From the NCBI GenBank assembly GCA_037157565.1, contig JAZHRO010000014.1, forward strand, positions 101,773,501-101,837,500: 64,000 bases of DNA, read 5' to 3'. The notes under the pieces are model-generated. The model was given only the letters and a program-made list of their open reading frames with translations, was not told where the DNA came from and did no database searches. Both the position numbers and the translations under genes were made by a program. The stretch comes from Thalassia testudinum (Eukaryota; Streptophyta; Magnoliopsida; Alismatales; Hydrocharitaceae). Positions within the stretch are counted from its first letter, which is position 1. Every line of letters begins with the position of its first letter. Shown here in pieces: positions 1 to 11,589 of this stretch.

Positions 1-1644
1 TCTCCGGCGACAGTCGATACGACTGTCGCCCGCTCCGGCCCCTCCTCGTCCTGCTAAGTAGGTAGAACTCCTCCTCTTTCTCCCCTCTTCCTTTTCCTCA
101 TTTTACATCTTTACTGTTACCCCGATCCGACCAATCGCCCTCACCTTCTCCATCTCCGGCCCCTGCTACGGCGACCCGCTCCCATCACTCCAGCAACCCA
201 CACGGCTTGCCGACCACCGCAGAACCTCCGCCTCCTCACCCTGATCAACCTCCGCCCTTCCACTTCCCCCAAATCACCCTCTGCAACTCCACCGAACAAA
301 CCCATCTCCCGACCCACAGTCCGACCTAGGGCAGCTCTTAGGCTCCGCCCCGCCGCCTGCACACCCCCTCCGCGTTTCTGATTGGGCCGAGAGGCCGTTT
401 CTCTGTGGGCAGGTACCTGCGCTCGTCGCCGCCATTGTTGAAGCGAAGCAGCTTCGACCTGCTGTTCCAGGTGCGCCGCGCCCAGGTCACGCTCCCAGGC
501 TGTGCGGGGGCATTTCGGCAAAGCGTTAGGCTGCAGTTGAGGCGAATCCCTCGCGTGAAGGCCTCACGTAAAGCTGCGATCACCAGCTGCTTCCTCCGCG
601 TAGGCGCGAAATTGGGGTGGGACATTTAGTCCCACCTCGGAAGACTCCGAAGCGGCACAGCGGTATAAAGATAAAAAGTGCTGGAGGCTTGTTGCCTCAG
701 CACACGGGGTGAGGTCCCCTTCACCCGCCCGGTTACCCGGTCTCGTCCGCGCTCACGCCCCGCGGACCTGGCCCGACCCGACTTAGACTGACCTGCACTC
801 CTCGCCCACCACGCACGCCGGTGGGCCTGGACCCGGGCGCGACCCGTACCCGGCAACCCAGCATCTCTGGGAGAGCTTTCCTAAGAGCAGATTCTGTGAG
901 AGAGAGACGCGAGGGAGGGTAGAGATAGGTTTTGCCCCTCTGATCAAGCGGTGCAAGTTTGCAGGCACAGGTGAAGAAGAAGAACCGGAGAAGAAGACTG
1001 ACGGAAGAAGAGCAGCCAGGACTGCTCGAAGCAAAGAGGAAAAGGCGAAGAAGAAGAAGACGAGCGAGGCTGAGAAGAAGGACGACGAAAGCTGAAGGAA
1101 GGAGCACCGAGCGGCACTGTAGCAGCGGTGGTTTAAGTCGTCTGATTGGAAAATCAGACGACGTCCTGAAGGCAAAGAAGGAGAAGGAAGGCGAGGCAGA
1201 GGAGGAACACAGAGAGGCCAAGTGAAGACTCTGCAGAAGAAGAAGAGCACGAGAAGAAGATCTGAAGAAAGGAAAAGAAGAAAGAAAGAAGAAGAAGAAG
1301 AACAGGACCGCTCTGCAGAAGAAAAAGGAAGAGACGAGCAGAAACAGCTGAAAGAAGAAGAAGAACATCACCACTGCAGATAAAGAAGAAGAACAAAGGA
1401 AGAGAGCAGAAGATCTGAGAAGGAAGAAGAGGAGAAGCAAAGAGAAAAGAAGAAAAGCCAACAAATTCTCTCTCTCTTTCTTTATTTTTGTAAAAGAAAC
1501 TTGTACCCCTAGAATACAACTTGCTCCCTGAGTTCGACCTCGGGAACTCTTTATTTCCGAGTAACAAATTGTATTAAACTGGTAATCACCTCTCTATACT
1601 ATACTACGACGAAATAATAAAACTATAGAGGAAGGTCGCCACCA
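1..1644 (+). repeat. Element 1 5' LTR, 3' portion only (cut by window edge)
   Basis: This stretch aligns base for base with 24695-26337. By eye I count about 16 substitutions and one single-base indel, so it is the same LTR. It ends in CCACCA just before a tRNA-Asp primer site. The window edge removes its U3 and TATA box; the matching promoter is visible in the 3' copy at 10761. The middle is strongly GAA/AGA-rich (about 960-1460). Open frames in that part are compositional artefacts. Confidence 0.93.
1137..1162. other. Perfect 11-bp inverted repeat in element 1 LTR
   Basis: Arms GTCGTCTGATT (1137-1147) and AATCAGACGAC (1152-1162) flank a GGAA loop. The other LTR copy has the same hairpin unchanged at 25831-25856. 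The related LTR at 50965 keeps only a weaker version. It lies downstream of the LTR TATA box, so it would be in the transcript. Confidence 0.7.
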
Positions 1645-1649
1645 GTTTT

Positions 1650-1667
1650 TGGCGCCGTTGCCGGAGA
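1650..1667 (+). promoter_or_regulatory. Primer binding site, tRNA-Asp type (element 1)
   Basis: It starts five bases after the LTR end. It matches the complement of the 3' end of plant tRNA-Asp (TGGCGCCGTTGCCGGGGA) at 17 of 18 positions, with one G to A change. This marks the start of minus-strand DNA synthesis and fixes element 1 as plus-oriented. Confidence 0.92.
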
Positions 1668-2564
1668 GCAACGGCTATTCTAGAGGTAAACATTCCTGTT
1701 TCTTTTTAGTTTCTGATAATCTCCTCTCTTTTGTGCAGCTACAGGAAATCAAGAAGACAAGCAACCGCACGACAACCACTCCGAGGACAGGTAAAATTTT
1801 TTTCCTCTCGCTATTAACCCCTAAACTCTAAAGAGGAAGAAAAGAAAAGAACAAGCAATATAGGGATAACCTGTCTTCCATACTTAGTAACCATAAAGAG
1901 TTGCATGTTTTCAACTCATTACTCCTGCACACTATTAAGGGTATTTAAGGGCTAACACATTCTTGCTTGAGCCCTAATTACCCAACAAAGAATTAACTGG
2001 ACCAAGTAGAGCCAACCTAGGATCCAACACTAGGGATTTAGAGACACACTCCTTAAGCAAGAATTGAGAAAACCAAATGAAGTGTGCCCAAGCCCTTGTC
2101 TGAAAATACCTATTCAAAGAAAACCTAAAACAATTGGCTCTCTAAACACTTGAACCCTAAAAGCTCTCAAAGAAAACAAGAGGTAAAGTTGACCCCTTGG
2201 GTCAACCAACCTTAAATTAAGTCACTCTTTGCACTTAAAAGACTAAAGTTCAAGTGAAACCTTAAGCACCCTGATCTTAAAATAAAAATTGGTAGACTTA
2301 AGAGGTCAAGATCCCCATTCTGGTCTACCTGGAACCGCAGTGACAAGAGAGGTCGGGTGGGGGAAACCCTGTAACCCGTGGGGACGCTCTACCGTGTAGG
2401 GGTCTTTGCGGGACTCTCCCTCTCTGGCTGCCCAGGTAATTCTCAGGTGGACGATCTTTCTGATCAAGGGGTCCATCTGCCCCGCACCTCTATAGTCACC
2501 CAACACATTTTTGGGTGTCTTGATTGGGTCCAGCACCTTCCAAACTCATCTCTTCCAACAGTGC
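1668..2564 (+). other. Element 1 untranslated leader
   Basis: This lies between the primer site and gag. It has no credible ORF. It is A-rich and holds a pyrimidine tract ending in TTTTGTGCAG (about 1729-1738), which resembles a 3' splice site. A spliced leader is possible but not shown. Confidence 0.75.
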
Positions 2565-4666
2565 ATGTACGGAAGGAGGTCCTTAAGACCACCCTTAAGA
2601 CCTCCTTTAGAAATTCGCTCTCGTCAAGGCCAAGCCTCGACGCCCGTGTTTGCGCAGCAACACCCTCACATTATTCTCTCTTCTGATTCAGAACCAATTT
2701 CTTCTTCTTCCCCCATCATGGCTCAGCCAGTTGAGGAAGAAAATAATCTGGAGCACCAGCTCCAGCGACTCAATGACCTCTTCCAAAACTTCGTGCACCC
2801 ACCACAGCGTCCTACGATGCGGGACCACTACAATCCTGCTGCGGTGGCCATTGAGCCTCGAGTCAGAATCCCGACTGGAGGACCTGATTCCGAATTAAAG
2901 CCCAACATGATTCATGCTATACCTAAATTCCATGGGCTTAATTCTGAAGATCCCTTCCAGCACATCAAACAGCTAAAGCATCTGGCCCAAACTTTTGGGT
3001 CAGATGCGCAAAATCGGGATATTCTTCTCATGAAGATGTTCTCCTTTTCTCTTATGGACAAGGCCGCCCATTGGTATCAAACTCAGACCCGGCCGATCAA
3101 CACTTGGGAAGAACTTCAATCCGAGTTTTTGAAAAAGTTTTTTCCCATTGGTCGGACCAACGCCTTGCGCCATCAGATTACACACTTCACTCAACAATTA
3201 GGAGAACCTCTCCATGAGGCATGGGATCGTTTTCAGGATCTCATGAGAAAGTGCCCCCATCACGGAGTTCCTAAATGGGAACAAGTCCAATCTTTTTACC
3301 AGGGACTCCGTGAGGACATCCGCCTTTTTGTCAATGCAACTTGCGGAGGAAACATCATGGGTCAACATGAAGACACCGTATGGGAGATTCTCGAAAACAT
3401 GAGCAAGAACTCCATCAACAATGACTCCATGGGACTATTCGACAGGACGAATACCCGCGCAGCGACGAATCTTAAGGAGCACATGAGACGTAGGGCCTGT
3501 CCGCATCAGTCGACCTGGAATTAATGGCCAGTCGATTGGATAAGGTCTCAATCATTGAGAAGAAGGTGGATGAGCTGACTCAGCACTTGCAGCGAGCCAC
3601 CTCCGTGCGTAACTCCTTTGCACAACCTCCTTCCACACAGGAGACTGTGCAAAACATCCTCCACCGATCTTCCCCTGGGATGGATCCATATCCATCCCTA
3701 TCTGATTCTCGGATCGGAGGATCATCCGATCCTTTCTACACCAGCCCGGGGAACTCCATTCCCCCTTTCCCTGATTCTCAGGAGGTTCCTCAGACCTGCG
3801 AGGACCTCAACGCCATCCAGAACAACCCATTCTCCAACACTTACAACCCTAGATGGCGAAACCATCCCAATTTTCAGTGGGCGGGAAATTCCCAAACCCA
3901 AAGACCACCTTTTCAGTCCCGCCCACAGCCCTCTCGTCATTACCAGGCGCCTCAGCCTCGGCCCAACCCTACTTATCCATCAGGGCCAAATCAGGATCAA
4001 ATGTCCCTAATCCTTCAGACTCTGGCTGACATTCAAAGAACGAATGTGGCTATTCAAAAACAGCACAAGGATGAACTTACAGAGGTTAAAACTCAACTGG
4101 CCCAGTTGGCAAATTCTCGCCAGCCAAGCACACTCCCTTCCCAACCTCTTCCTAACCCGAATAACGTGCTGACCCAGAAGCGCGTTATGAATCCAAATTT
4201 AGGCCACGCACAATGGATTTATCAGGCCCCTACTGCTCCATCTCCAGACGAGATGGAGGCTTCAACTTCTTATGCGGGATTTCAGCAGCAGCCACCCCTC
4301 TTACCAAACCCAAACCAAAATCAGGCCGGATTAAATTCTGTAACAACACGTAGTGGTAAAACAACTCAAGACCCGCATTATCCAAACCACTCCAAGCCTG
4401 ATAACCATGACCCTAGGATAGTTATCCAAGATACCACTATTCCGGATTCACAACCTGGACCTATCCTAGAAGAACCAACCAAGATCCCGTTTCCCGAGGC
4501 CTTGACCAAGGGAAAGAAGACCACCAAACCCGTGGCCCCTGAGGAGGACCTGGTCAAGCTCTTTGAGCAGGTCCACATAAACATCCCCTTGATGGATGCA
4601 ATCCGCCACGTACCAGCTTACGCACGATTTCTAAAGAATATATGTACACCCCAGCGTAAGCCGTGA
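2565..4666 (+). pseudogene. gag: Element 1 Gag, frameshifted
   Basis: This is the capsid polyprotein of an Athila-like Ty3/gypsy element. I chose the ATG at 2565 because it gives MYGRRS, matching MFGRRS and MHGRRS at the Gag starts of elements 2 and 3; an in-frame ATG at 2511 is upstream of that conserved start. The capsid-like part (about 2880-3430) has FHGLNSEDPFQH, KAAHWY and FFPIGRTNALR motifs. At about 3475-3525 the frame shifts: the first frame stops at 3522-3524 and homology continues from the overlapping ATG at 3524, so a small indel has broken the gene. The later part has the YNPRWRNHPNFQW motif (about 3841) and a Gln/Pro-rich region. No CCHC zinc knuckle is visible. It ends at a TGA (4664-4666) that is in frame with pol. 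Confidence 0.92.
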
Positions 4667-7600
4667 ACCAAGGGAGGGAGCCCAATTGTTCTGTCAGAGC
4701 AAGCCAGCTCTGTAATCCTCAGTAGACTCCCACCCAAGGCAAAAGATCCTGGTACTCCCCTGATTTCCTGCAAGATAGGTGGTACCCAATTTGATAGAGC
4801 ATTGTTAGACTTGGGTGCATCCATAAACCTGATACCCACATCCTTACTTGACCATCTAGAAGAATCTGAGCTAAAACCAACCGAGGTAACACTACAATTA
4901 GCAGATCGATCTATAAAGTCACCAAAAGGGATTCTCGAGGATGTTATCGTAAGAGTGCGGGATTTCTATTTCCCAGTGGACTTTATAGTCTTAGATATGG
5001 ATGCACCTGAGAACCCTAGGGATACACCAATCATTCTAGGGAGACCTTTCTTGGCTACTGCTAGAGCCAACATCAGCTGTGAGGAGGGCCAAATAGAGCT
5101 TAAGTTTGGAGATCAAACACTGAAAATTGATATATTTAAGGCCCAACAAGGAATTAATTGCGGTGTCATCGAACAAATTTGTGACATCAGGACTTTGGTT
5201 GATGAATCACACTTCCAGAATGACTCGATTATGCCTCATCAACCACAGAAGGATCTTGACCCGCAAACAGAGGAGTCGAATCCAGATATGAACAACCCAG
5301 TAACTCCCACCCTTGAACCTCACATCTATACTGAACCACCCGCTGCTGCTGATAACCCCATCCTCGAACTGAAACCCCTTCCTGCTCACTTGAAATACAT
5401 CTTTTTGGGTTCTAATCAGACCCTTCCTGTGATTATCAATTCCAACCTTAGTCCTGAACAGGAATCCCGTCTGATTGTTGTCCTCCAGCAACATCGCAGA
5501 GCCATCGGGTGGACTCTCGATGATTTGACTGGAATAAGTCCCTCTTATTGTACTCATCATATCTATTCAGAAGAGGGCACACGACCTTCTCGTGAAATGC
5601 AGAGACGCTTAAACCCCAATCTGCAGGAGGTCGTGAAAAAGGAGATCATCAAGTGGTTAGATGCCGGAATCATCTACCCGATCTCCGATAGTCGTTGGGT
5701 GAGCCCAATTCAGGTCGTGCCCAAGAAGGCAGGACTCACCACTATAACGACTGAGACCGGAGAAATCATTCCTACCCGATTAGCCAACTCGTGGAGAGTC
5801 TGTATAGATTACCGCCGACTCAATTCCTCCACGAAGAAGGATCATTTCCCACTACCCTTCATTGATCAAATTCTCGAAAAACTTGCGGGAAATAGGTTCT
5901 TCTGCTTTCTTGACGGGTACTCCGGTTATAACCAGGTGGCAATCCATCATGAGGACCAAGAAAAGACCACGTTCACCTGCCCCTTCGGAACATACGCTTT
6001 CTGAAGGATGCCTTTCGGTCTTTGCAATGCACCTGCTACTTTTCAGCGATGCATGCTTGCCATATTCTCAGATATGGTAGGTGATTATCTGGAAGTCTTC
6101 ATGGATGACTTTTCAGTTTTCGGAGCATCATTCGACGATTGCCTCCAACACTTGGTCCAGATACTCAGGCGGTGCATCGATGTGAATTTGGTTCTTTCCT
6201 GGGAAAAGAGCCATTTCATGGTGCCTGAGGGAATTGTCCTGGGACACTCAATTTCGGAAAAAGGTATCCAAGTGGATCGAGCTAAGATTGATCTGATTTC
6301 TCACCTTCCTATGCCTAGCTCGATCAGGGACATCCGTTCCTTTTTAGGGCATGTTGGTTTTTATCGACGATTTATCCCTGATTTTTCAAAAATCGTGCGC
6401 CCCCTGATCACTCTTCTCTCCAAGGATGTTCCTTTCGAAATTTCCAAGGAATGCACTCAAGCATTTGAAATCCTGCGTGACCGAGTCACCCAAGCCCCGA
6501 TCCTACAGTCCCCTGATTGGTCTCAACCCTTTGAGATCATGTGCGATGCATCCGACTTCGCTGTAGGAGCGGTTTTGGGGCAGAAAATTGACGGGAAACC
6601 TGTGGTCATTTACTACGCCAGCAAAACACTCGATGAGGCTCAGCGTAACTATACGGTTACTGAGAAAGAGCTGCTAGCTGTAGTATTTGCCCTAGAAAAA
6701 TTCAGATCGTACCTTCTAGGTTCCCGTGTCATCATATACTCGGATCGCACAGCTGTGAGGCATCTCCTTGCAAATAAGGATGCGAAACCTCGATTAATCC
6801 GATGGATCTTGCTGTTGCAAGAATTTGACCTTGAGATTCGCGACAAAGCGGGAAAGCAAAATGTGGTAGCTGATCACTTGTCCCGTCTTCCTTCTGAAAT
6901 AATTGACCCTTCCGGACCCATCACTGAACATTTTCCCGATGAGCACCTGCTGACTATTGGTACTAGCCTTCCATGGTTTGCTAATGTAGTAAATTACTTG
7001 GCATCTCATCGGATCCCGCCCGATTGGCCGAAGGCCAAGAAGGACAAATTACGCTCCGATGCCAAGTATTACATTTGGGAAGACCCGTACCTCTTCCGCA
7101 TAGGTGCCGATCAGATCATCCGGAGATGTGTCCTGGAAGAGGAATTCAACAATATCCTCTCTTTCTGCCATGACCAGGCATGTGGTGGCCATTTCGCCGG
7201 GCATAAAACCGCATCAAAAGTCCTCCAGTGCGGCTTTTACTGGCCCACACTGTTCAAAGACGCGTACAGTCACTGCAAGGCATGCAGTCGTTGCCAGACT
7301 TTGGGCAACATGAGCCATCGCGGCATGATGCCTATGCAACCGATTCTAGTATGCGAAATCTTTGATGTTTGGGGGATTGATTTTATGGGCCCGTTTCCTG
7401 TTTCAAATGGTTTCGAATACATTCTGTTGGCTGTGGACTACGTGTCCAAATGGATCGAAGCCATACCGACCTGAACCTGTGATCACAAAATCGTTCTCAA
7501 ATTCATTCATCAAAACATTTTCTCAAGGTTCGGGATTCCTCGTGCAATAATCTCTGATGGGGGGACCCATTTCACAAATGCTCAGTTTAGGTCACTGATG

Positions 7601-8263
7601 ACCAAATACAGGGTGTCTCACCGAATCTCTACTCCTTACCACCCCCAAACTAATGGTCTAGCTGAGCTGTCTAATCGGGAGATCAAGAAAATCCTGCAAG
7701 TCACTGTTCGACCTGACAGGAAGGACTGGTTGTCCCGACTTCTGGAAGCATTGTGGGCCTATAGGACCGCCCACAAGACCCAATTGGGCATGTCTCCCTT
7801 TAGACTGGTGTACGGAAAGGCATGCCACCTTCCCGTAGAACTGGAGCATAAAGCCTATTGGGCAGTACGGAACTGTAATCTAGATCTTTCCAAGGCTGGG
7901 ACCCACAGAAAACTCCAAATCAGCGAGATCGATGAATTACGCCTAGACGCGTACGAGAACTCGTAAATCTACAAGGAGCGGGTTAAAGCCTTCCACGACA
8001 AACACATCTCGAGAAAGATCTTTCATCCTGGTCAAAAGGTCCTACTCTTTGATGCCCGACTAAAACTCTTCCCAGGAAAACTGAGATCCAAGTGGGTCGG
8101 ACCATATTTGGTCCGACAGGTTTTTGGAAATGGAGCAATCGAAATCAGTCCACTCAGCCACGATTCTGAACCTTTCATCGTGAACGGTCAGAGACTCAAG
8201 CCGTTCATTGATGTAACTTCTACTGATTTGGCTGAAGCATCTTATATCCTCCATTCCCCTTGA
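4667..8263 (+). pseudogene. pol: Element 1 Pol (PR-RT-RH-IN), interrupted by three internal stops
   Basis: This is the polyprotein for protease, reverse transcriptase, RNase H and integrase. The reading frame is kept from gag through to the TGA at 8261-8263. Protease has the LDLGAS active site (Asp codon about 4808). RT has FCFLDG (about 5912) and FMDD (6101-6109). RNase H has MCDASD (about 6540). Integrase has an HHCC finger (about 7170-7300), the first Asp at about 7378, SDGG at about 7555 and the Glu at about 7660, then a KWVGPY motif near the end. No chromodomain is seen. Nonsense codons lie at 6002 (TGA), 7472 (TGA) and 7964 (TAA). Both TGAs replace Arg positions of the relatives, as expected from CGA to TGA deamination. 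The copy is therefore dead. Confidence 0.94.
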
Positions 8264-8294
8264 GCTCATTGCGCCCAGCCGATGGCGTAAAACT

Positions 8295-8320
8295 CAGCGC
8301 TTAACGGGAGGCAGCCCGTC
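8295..8320 (+). other. Conserved post-pol block A (AGCGCTT...GGGAGGC)
   Basis: The core AGCGCTTAACGGGAGGC lies about 30 bases after the pol stop. Recognisable copies lie at 14617-14642 (element 2, minus) and 54051-54076 (element 6, minus), at the same place relative to the end of the coding region. Conservation in an element lacking pol argues for a cis-acting role. The function is unknown to me. Confidence 0.65.
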
Positions 8321-8511
8321 ATTCTCTTTGAAAACCTGAAACTTGTTCTGACACCTTTTTGCACTTGAAGTTCACACTTTAGGACAGCCAACTCCACCTC
8401 AGGTGCTTGCATCTGAGATTAGAAATCGTCCGCAACAGTCACCCCGACCCATTCACTCATCAAAACAGCTGTCCTAATGTATGAACTTAGTTGAATAAAA
8501 CCCCTAGGTTA

Positions 8512-8548
8512 CAATGAGGACATTGCAAATCTTAGGCATGGGGGGGTA
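8512..8548 (+). other. Conserved block B: palindrome plus internal polypurine tract
   Basis: CAATGAGGACATTG (8512-8525) has CAATG/CATTG arms. It is followed by GGCATGGGGGGGTA (8535-8548), nearly identical to the PPT beside the 3' LTR. The same arrangement occurs at 53811-53844 (element 6, identical palindrome), 39452-39488 (element 4) and 14421-14456 (element 2). Confidence 0.7.
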
Positions 8549-9233
8549 TGAAAGTGCAAAACTTGTAAGAAAAGGTTTCAAACAAGAAAAATTCACATAT
8601 GCCAAAAACACCATAAAAATTAAAAATTTTCGAAAAGGAATAAGAGGAAAAGAGGAGAAGGAAATTTTGTGAAGGAGAAGGAGAAAAGAAACAAAATGAA
8701 AAAGGAGCACAAAATTATGAGAAAAGGTGATAGTCATTAGTAAGGAACTAAGGAATTAACCTAAGTTCTAGACCTCATTCAAGAAAATAACTGAAAAGTG
8801 CATAATGAGATTAGTAAGAACGCAAACCTTAGGCATTCTTGAATAGACTATTAGTACCCATTAAGATCCAGACAATCCTCAAGAGGTTGAGGAAAATGAA
8901 AAGCTTAAGTACTAGGTCCAAGGCTTAGGGAGTGTTTGGCCTCGTTAACTAATTTTTTGTTTACGGGACTTAGTAACCTAAGCACCCTAACCTCACACAC
9001 AGCCTGGTTCAGTAAGCGTAAAAATCAAAATCACGCAGAAGCGTCGCAAAATTCTGAAAAGAACACCTAGAGTAGGAGCGGCCGACCAACACAAGTTGAT
9101 TTGGACGAGTTCCCAGCGCGGAGAGTCGGGAAATCCCCTCGAAGATGCGTAACAAAATATCATCTCCTCGGTGCTTGTCTCTTAGGATATTCACATATCC
9201 TACTGGGGGCATGTAAGCACTCTGCTGGTTCAG

Positions 9234-9395
9234 ACACCATGGATGGGATTATCTTGAAATCTCAATTGCCAGGGTCTGGATTCGGCCACGGAACACCATG
9301 GATGGGATTATCTTGAAATCTCAATAGCCAGGGTTCCGGGGGTTGCCATGGGCGGTGCTATCTCGAAGCATCGATCGCCAGGAACCCTTGAGGAT
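9234..9395. repeat. Short tandem repeat, about 59-bp unit, 2-3 copies
   Basis: The unit begins ACACCATGGATGGGATTATC at 9234 and again at 9293. A diverged third copy starts near 9343. It lies in the part of element 1 that element 6 lacks. Confidence 0.8.
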
Positions 9396-9458
9396 TGATG
9401 ATGGGAGCAAGGAATCTGATACAGACCGTGTTGAAAAGCCAATCCTAGGCTAGAACTA

Positions 9459-9480
9459 AAAAAAAAAAAAAAAAAAAAAG
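9459..9480 (+). repeat. Poly(A) run of about 21 bases
   Basis: An uninterrupted A tract lies in the element-1-specific segment after the 59-bp repeats. It could be the tail of a small retroposed insertion or a simple tract; I see no target duplication that decides this. Confidence 0.7.
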
Positions 9481-9826
9481 AGAGAGAAAGCTCTCCAAAC
9501 AGAAAAACTTTCTATCTCTCTCTTATAAAACGCACTGCGAACTGAGCCAGGGCTAAAATCATTTCAAGCACGGGTGCTTTAACCACAAAGTCCAATAAAC
9601 CTTAGGTTAGTTCTTGTGGGCCTTAAAAACCTTTGCTAAAGACTGAGGCTAAGGCTAGACAGATTTGGATCTTGATTGGTACTAGAGTACCTTTTAGGCC
9701 TATGGTCAGCATTCTAACCTAATCTAAGCTCAAATGAAAAAGCACTTATCTGAAGCTATTAAGAACTTCATGGTCTAGAACAAGGGTTGAAACCTTAAGT
9801 TTTTGCTAAGGGACCAGCAAAAGCTA

Positions 9827-9840
9827 GGCATGGGGGTATA
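9827..9840 (+). promoter_or_regulatory. Polypurine tract next to the 3' LTR (element 1)
   Basis: GGCATGGGGGTATA lies directly before the LTR start at 9842. The same sequence lies, inverted, beside the LTRs of elements 2 (13347) and 6 (52979). It primes plus-strand DNA synthesis. Confidence 0.85.
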
Positions 9841-10655
9841 ATGAGAACCTCATCATGAGCCATAACTAGCTCATTTTGACCTAATACAAAGGATAAAAGC
9901 TCCTACATAACTCAAGGAAAGGCTTAACTCAGAGAATTCTGAGTTTAAGGAGAAAACAAGTCATAAGGGGTAAAAATGCAATTTTACTAGTATAATCCGC
10001 ATACAGGGTAATTCAGGGTCCAAACATAGGTCAAACAAACCAAATAAGAAGGAAAGTGGGATGATCTGATAAGAGCTACAGCAATTCCAAGGAACTAAAT
10101 GATAATCTGTAACCCTAAAACAAACCCACTTCAATTCACGAGGTTCGAGGTAAAGTAAAAATAGAATAAACCCTCTAAAATTCATAGAAAAATAATCTCT
10201 AGGGTTTAGAACCTTCAATTTGGCCTTCAGAACCCATTTTGACCTACATTGAGAACCATACCCAATTAATAACTTAATTTGGGTTTTTACGTAAATTGAC
10301 CAGTCAAACAAGGTTTAATCTAGAAATAAAATTCACCATCAGATTCCTTAGGTCCTAATTAGTCATGTATAAAAACTTGAGCCTAAGAAGAAACCTTCTT
10401 GACCAACTTTACACTTTGGTCCTCATATATTTACTTTTTGACCCTCAACTTTTGAACCCTCGCATTTCTACCCCTAACTCTCCTTCGTTCTTTGCATTCA
10501 GGTCCCTCCTGCCAAAACCTGACCAGCACCATGCTCCGGCGACCTTGCGCGGAGCATGGCGCCGCGCAGGGTAAGGGGGAGGGTCTGGCAAGACAACAGG
10601 GGGTGCCCTGCGTCGTCAGCCGTCGCAGGAACACCCCCTGGTCGCTGCAACCCAC

Positions 10656-10687
10656 CATATCGGCCGTGCGAACGCACGGACGGTATG
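10656..10687. other. U3 hairpin upstream of TATA (element 1 LTR)
   Basis: Arms 10656-10668 and 10675-10687 flank a six-base loop, with one wobble and one mismatch. The counterpart in the LTR at 50042-50073 is a perfect 13-bp hairpin; at arm position 7 a G-C pair has become T-A, a compensatory change. It lies about 75 bp before the TATA box. Confidence 0.65.
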
Positions 10688-10760
10688 GGTTTCCATCTCC
10701 GGCGTCCTCTGGCGAGAGAGACACGTCGTCTCCCTCCGCCCTCCTCTCTGATTCCGCCTC

Positions 10761-10768
10761 TATAAATA
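10761..10768 (+). promoter_or_regulatory. TATA box of element 1 LTR
   Basis: TATAAATA in a GC-rich context, about 0.9 kb into the LTR, followed by a pyrimidine-rich stretch. This is typical of an LTR promoter. Confidence 0.6.
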
Positions 10769-10912
10769 CCCCTGTCGCTCCGCCATTCTGAGCAGCTCGG
10801 TCCTGATGGAGAAAGACCCCCACTTCCTCTCTTCCCACTCCGACAGGAAGCTCTCCAGCTCCGGCGGCCTCCCCTCTTCCTCCTCGTCGCTCTGCCGCAC
10901 TACCAGCTGCAG

Positions 10913-10917
10913 GGTTG
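10913..10917. repeat. Target site duplication of element 2, left copy (GGTTG)
   Basis: GGTTG precedes the TG of the left LTR and recurs exactly after the CA of the right LTR at 24600-24604. Confidence 0.95.
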
Positions 10918-11589
10918 TGATGAGTCGGCCTGGATAGGTTGTTAATATGATGTTTTTATCGTTGAAATATGTATAGTGGTTAACCTAATTCAGACCTAAC
11001 CATCTCTTTACAAAATTTTTAACCTGGCCTAATTGATTTTATCTTGTCACTTTTAGGCCCAGGGTCGAACTCAGGGAAGTGGGGTTAAAGTCGAGTTTCT
11101 ACGTTTTCCTTAAAACGCGTCTCTTCCGTTCGTTTATTGTGTTTTTGGTGTTTTTCTTATTTAGGTTTTTTATGGTAATCCTTGTTCTTGAGGCACACCC
11201 TCAAAATTGTGTCCTTGGCTTTTAGCCAAACAGAGTCCCAAAACAAGTCTTGCTACTCGCAAGACGGGGGTACCTGCAAATCAAAGATTATCTTTTCACT
11301 TTTATACCTTTTTTTTATCTTTTTACTAAGAAGGAAGCTAACAGATAGAAAGTAAATATAGTAGCTATAGATATATATTTATATGTAGTATATGTATAAA
11401 GGGGTGGGGGTGGAGGTGACGATGGAGTGTAGCACTATGTCGAGTCAGTTGACGTCTAGAGAGACGCAACCAACACGACTATGTGCCGCGTGGAGTGTGG
11501 ATGGAGGATGGATGATGTATGGGACCACGCTTTTTTTGTACGCGTGTATCAGGGAATATCAGCAACTGGTGCAGATATCCCCGTGATAC

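Larger units (their letters stand above)
8264..9826 (+). other. Element 1 post-pol non-coding region
   Basis: There is no env-like or other coding frame here. It holds two conserved non-coding blocks near its start (8295-8320 and 8512-8548). A segment of about 500 bp (about 9116-9625) is absent from the homologous part of element 6. Otherwise it aligns closely with the reverse complement of 52990-53830 in element 6. Confidence 0.75.
9842..10917 (+). repeat. Element 1 3' LTR, first part (split by element 2)
   Basis: It starts TGAGAACCTCATC right after the PPT and contains U3 and the promoter. It is interrupted after GGTTG at 10917 by element 2 and resumes at 24605. The full LTR is about 2.8 kb. 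Its U3 resembles the U3 of elements 5 and 6, for example the shared ACCCTCTAAAATTCATAG stretch. Confidence 0.9.

Noticed and set aside
733..1464. Long Leu/Phe/Ser-rich minus-strand frame in the LTR
   Set aside because: It is the complement of a GAA/AGA-rich LTR stretch; the same artefact appears in the other LTR copy and at 50796-51290.
8264..9826. Possible envelope-like gene after pol, as in some Athila elements
   Set aside because: No frame of useful length and no signal or membrane segments. The same is true of 13361-14682 in element 2.
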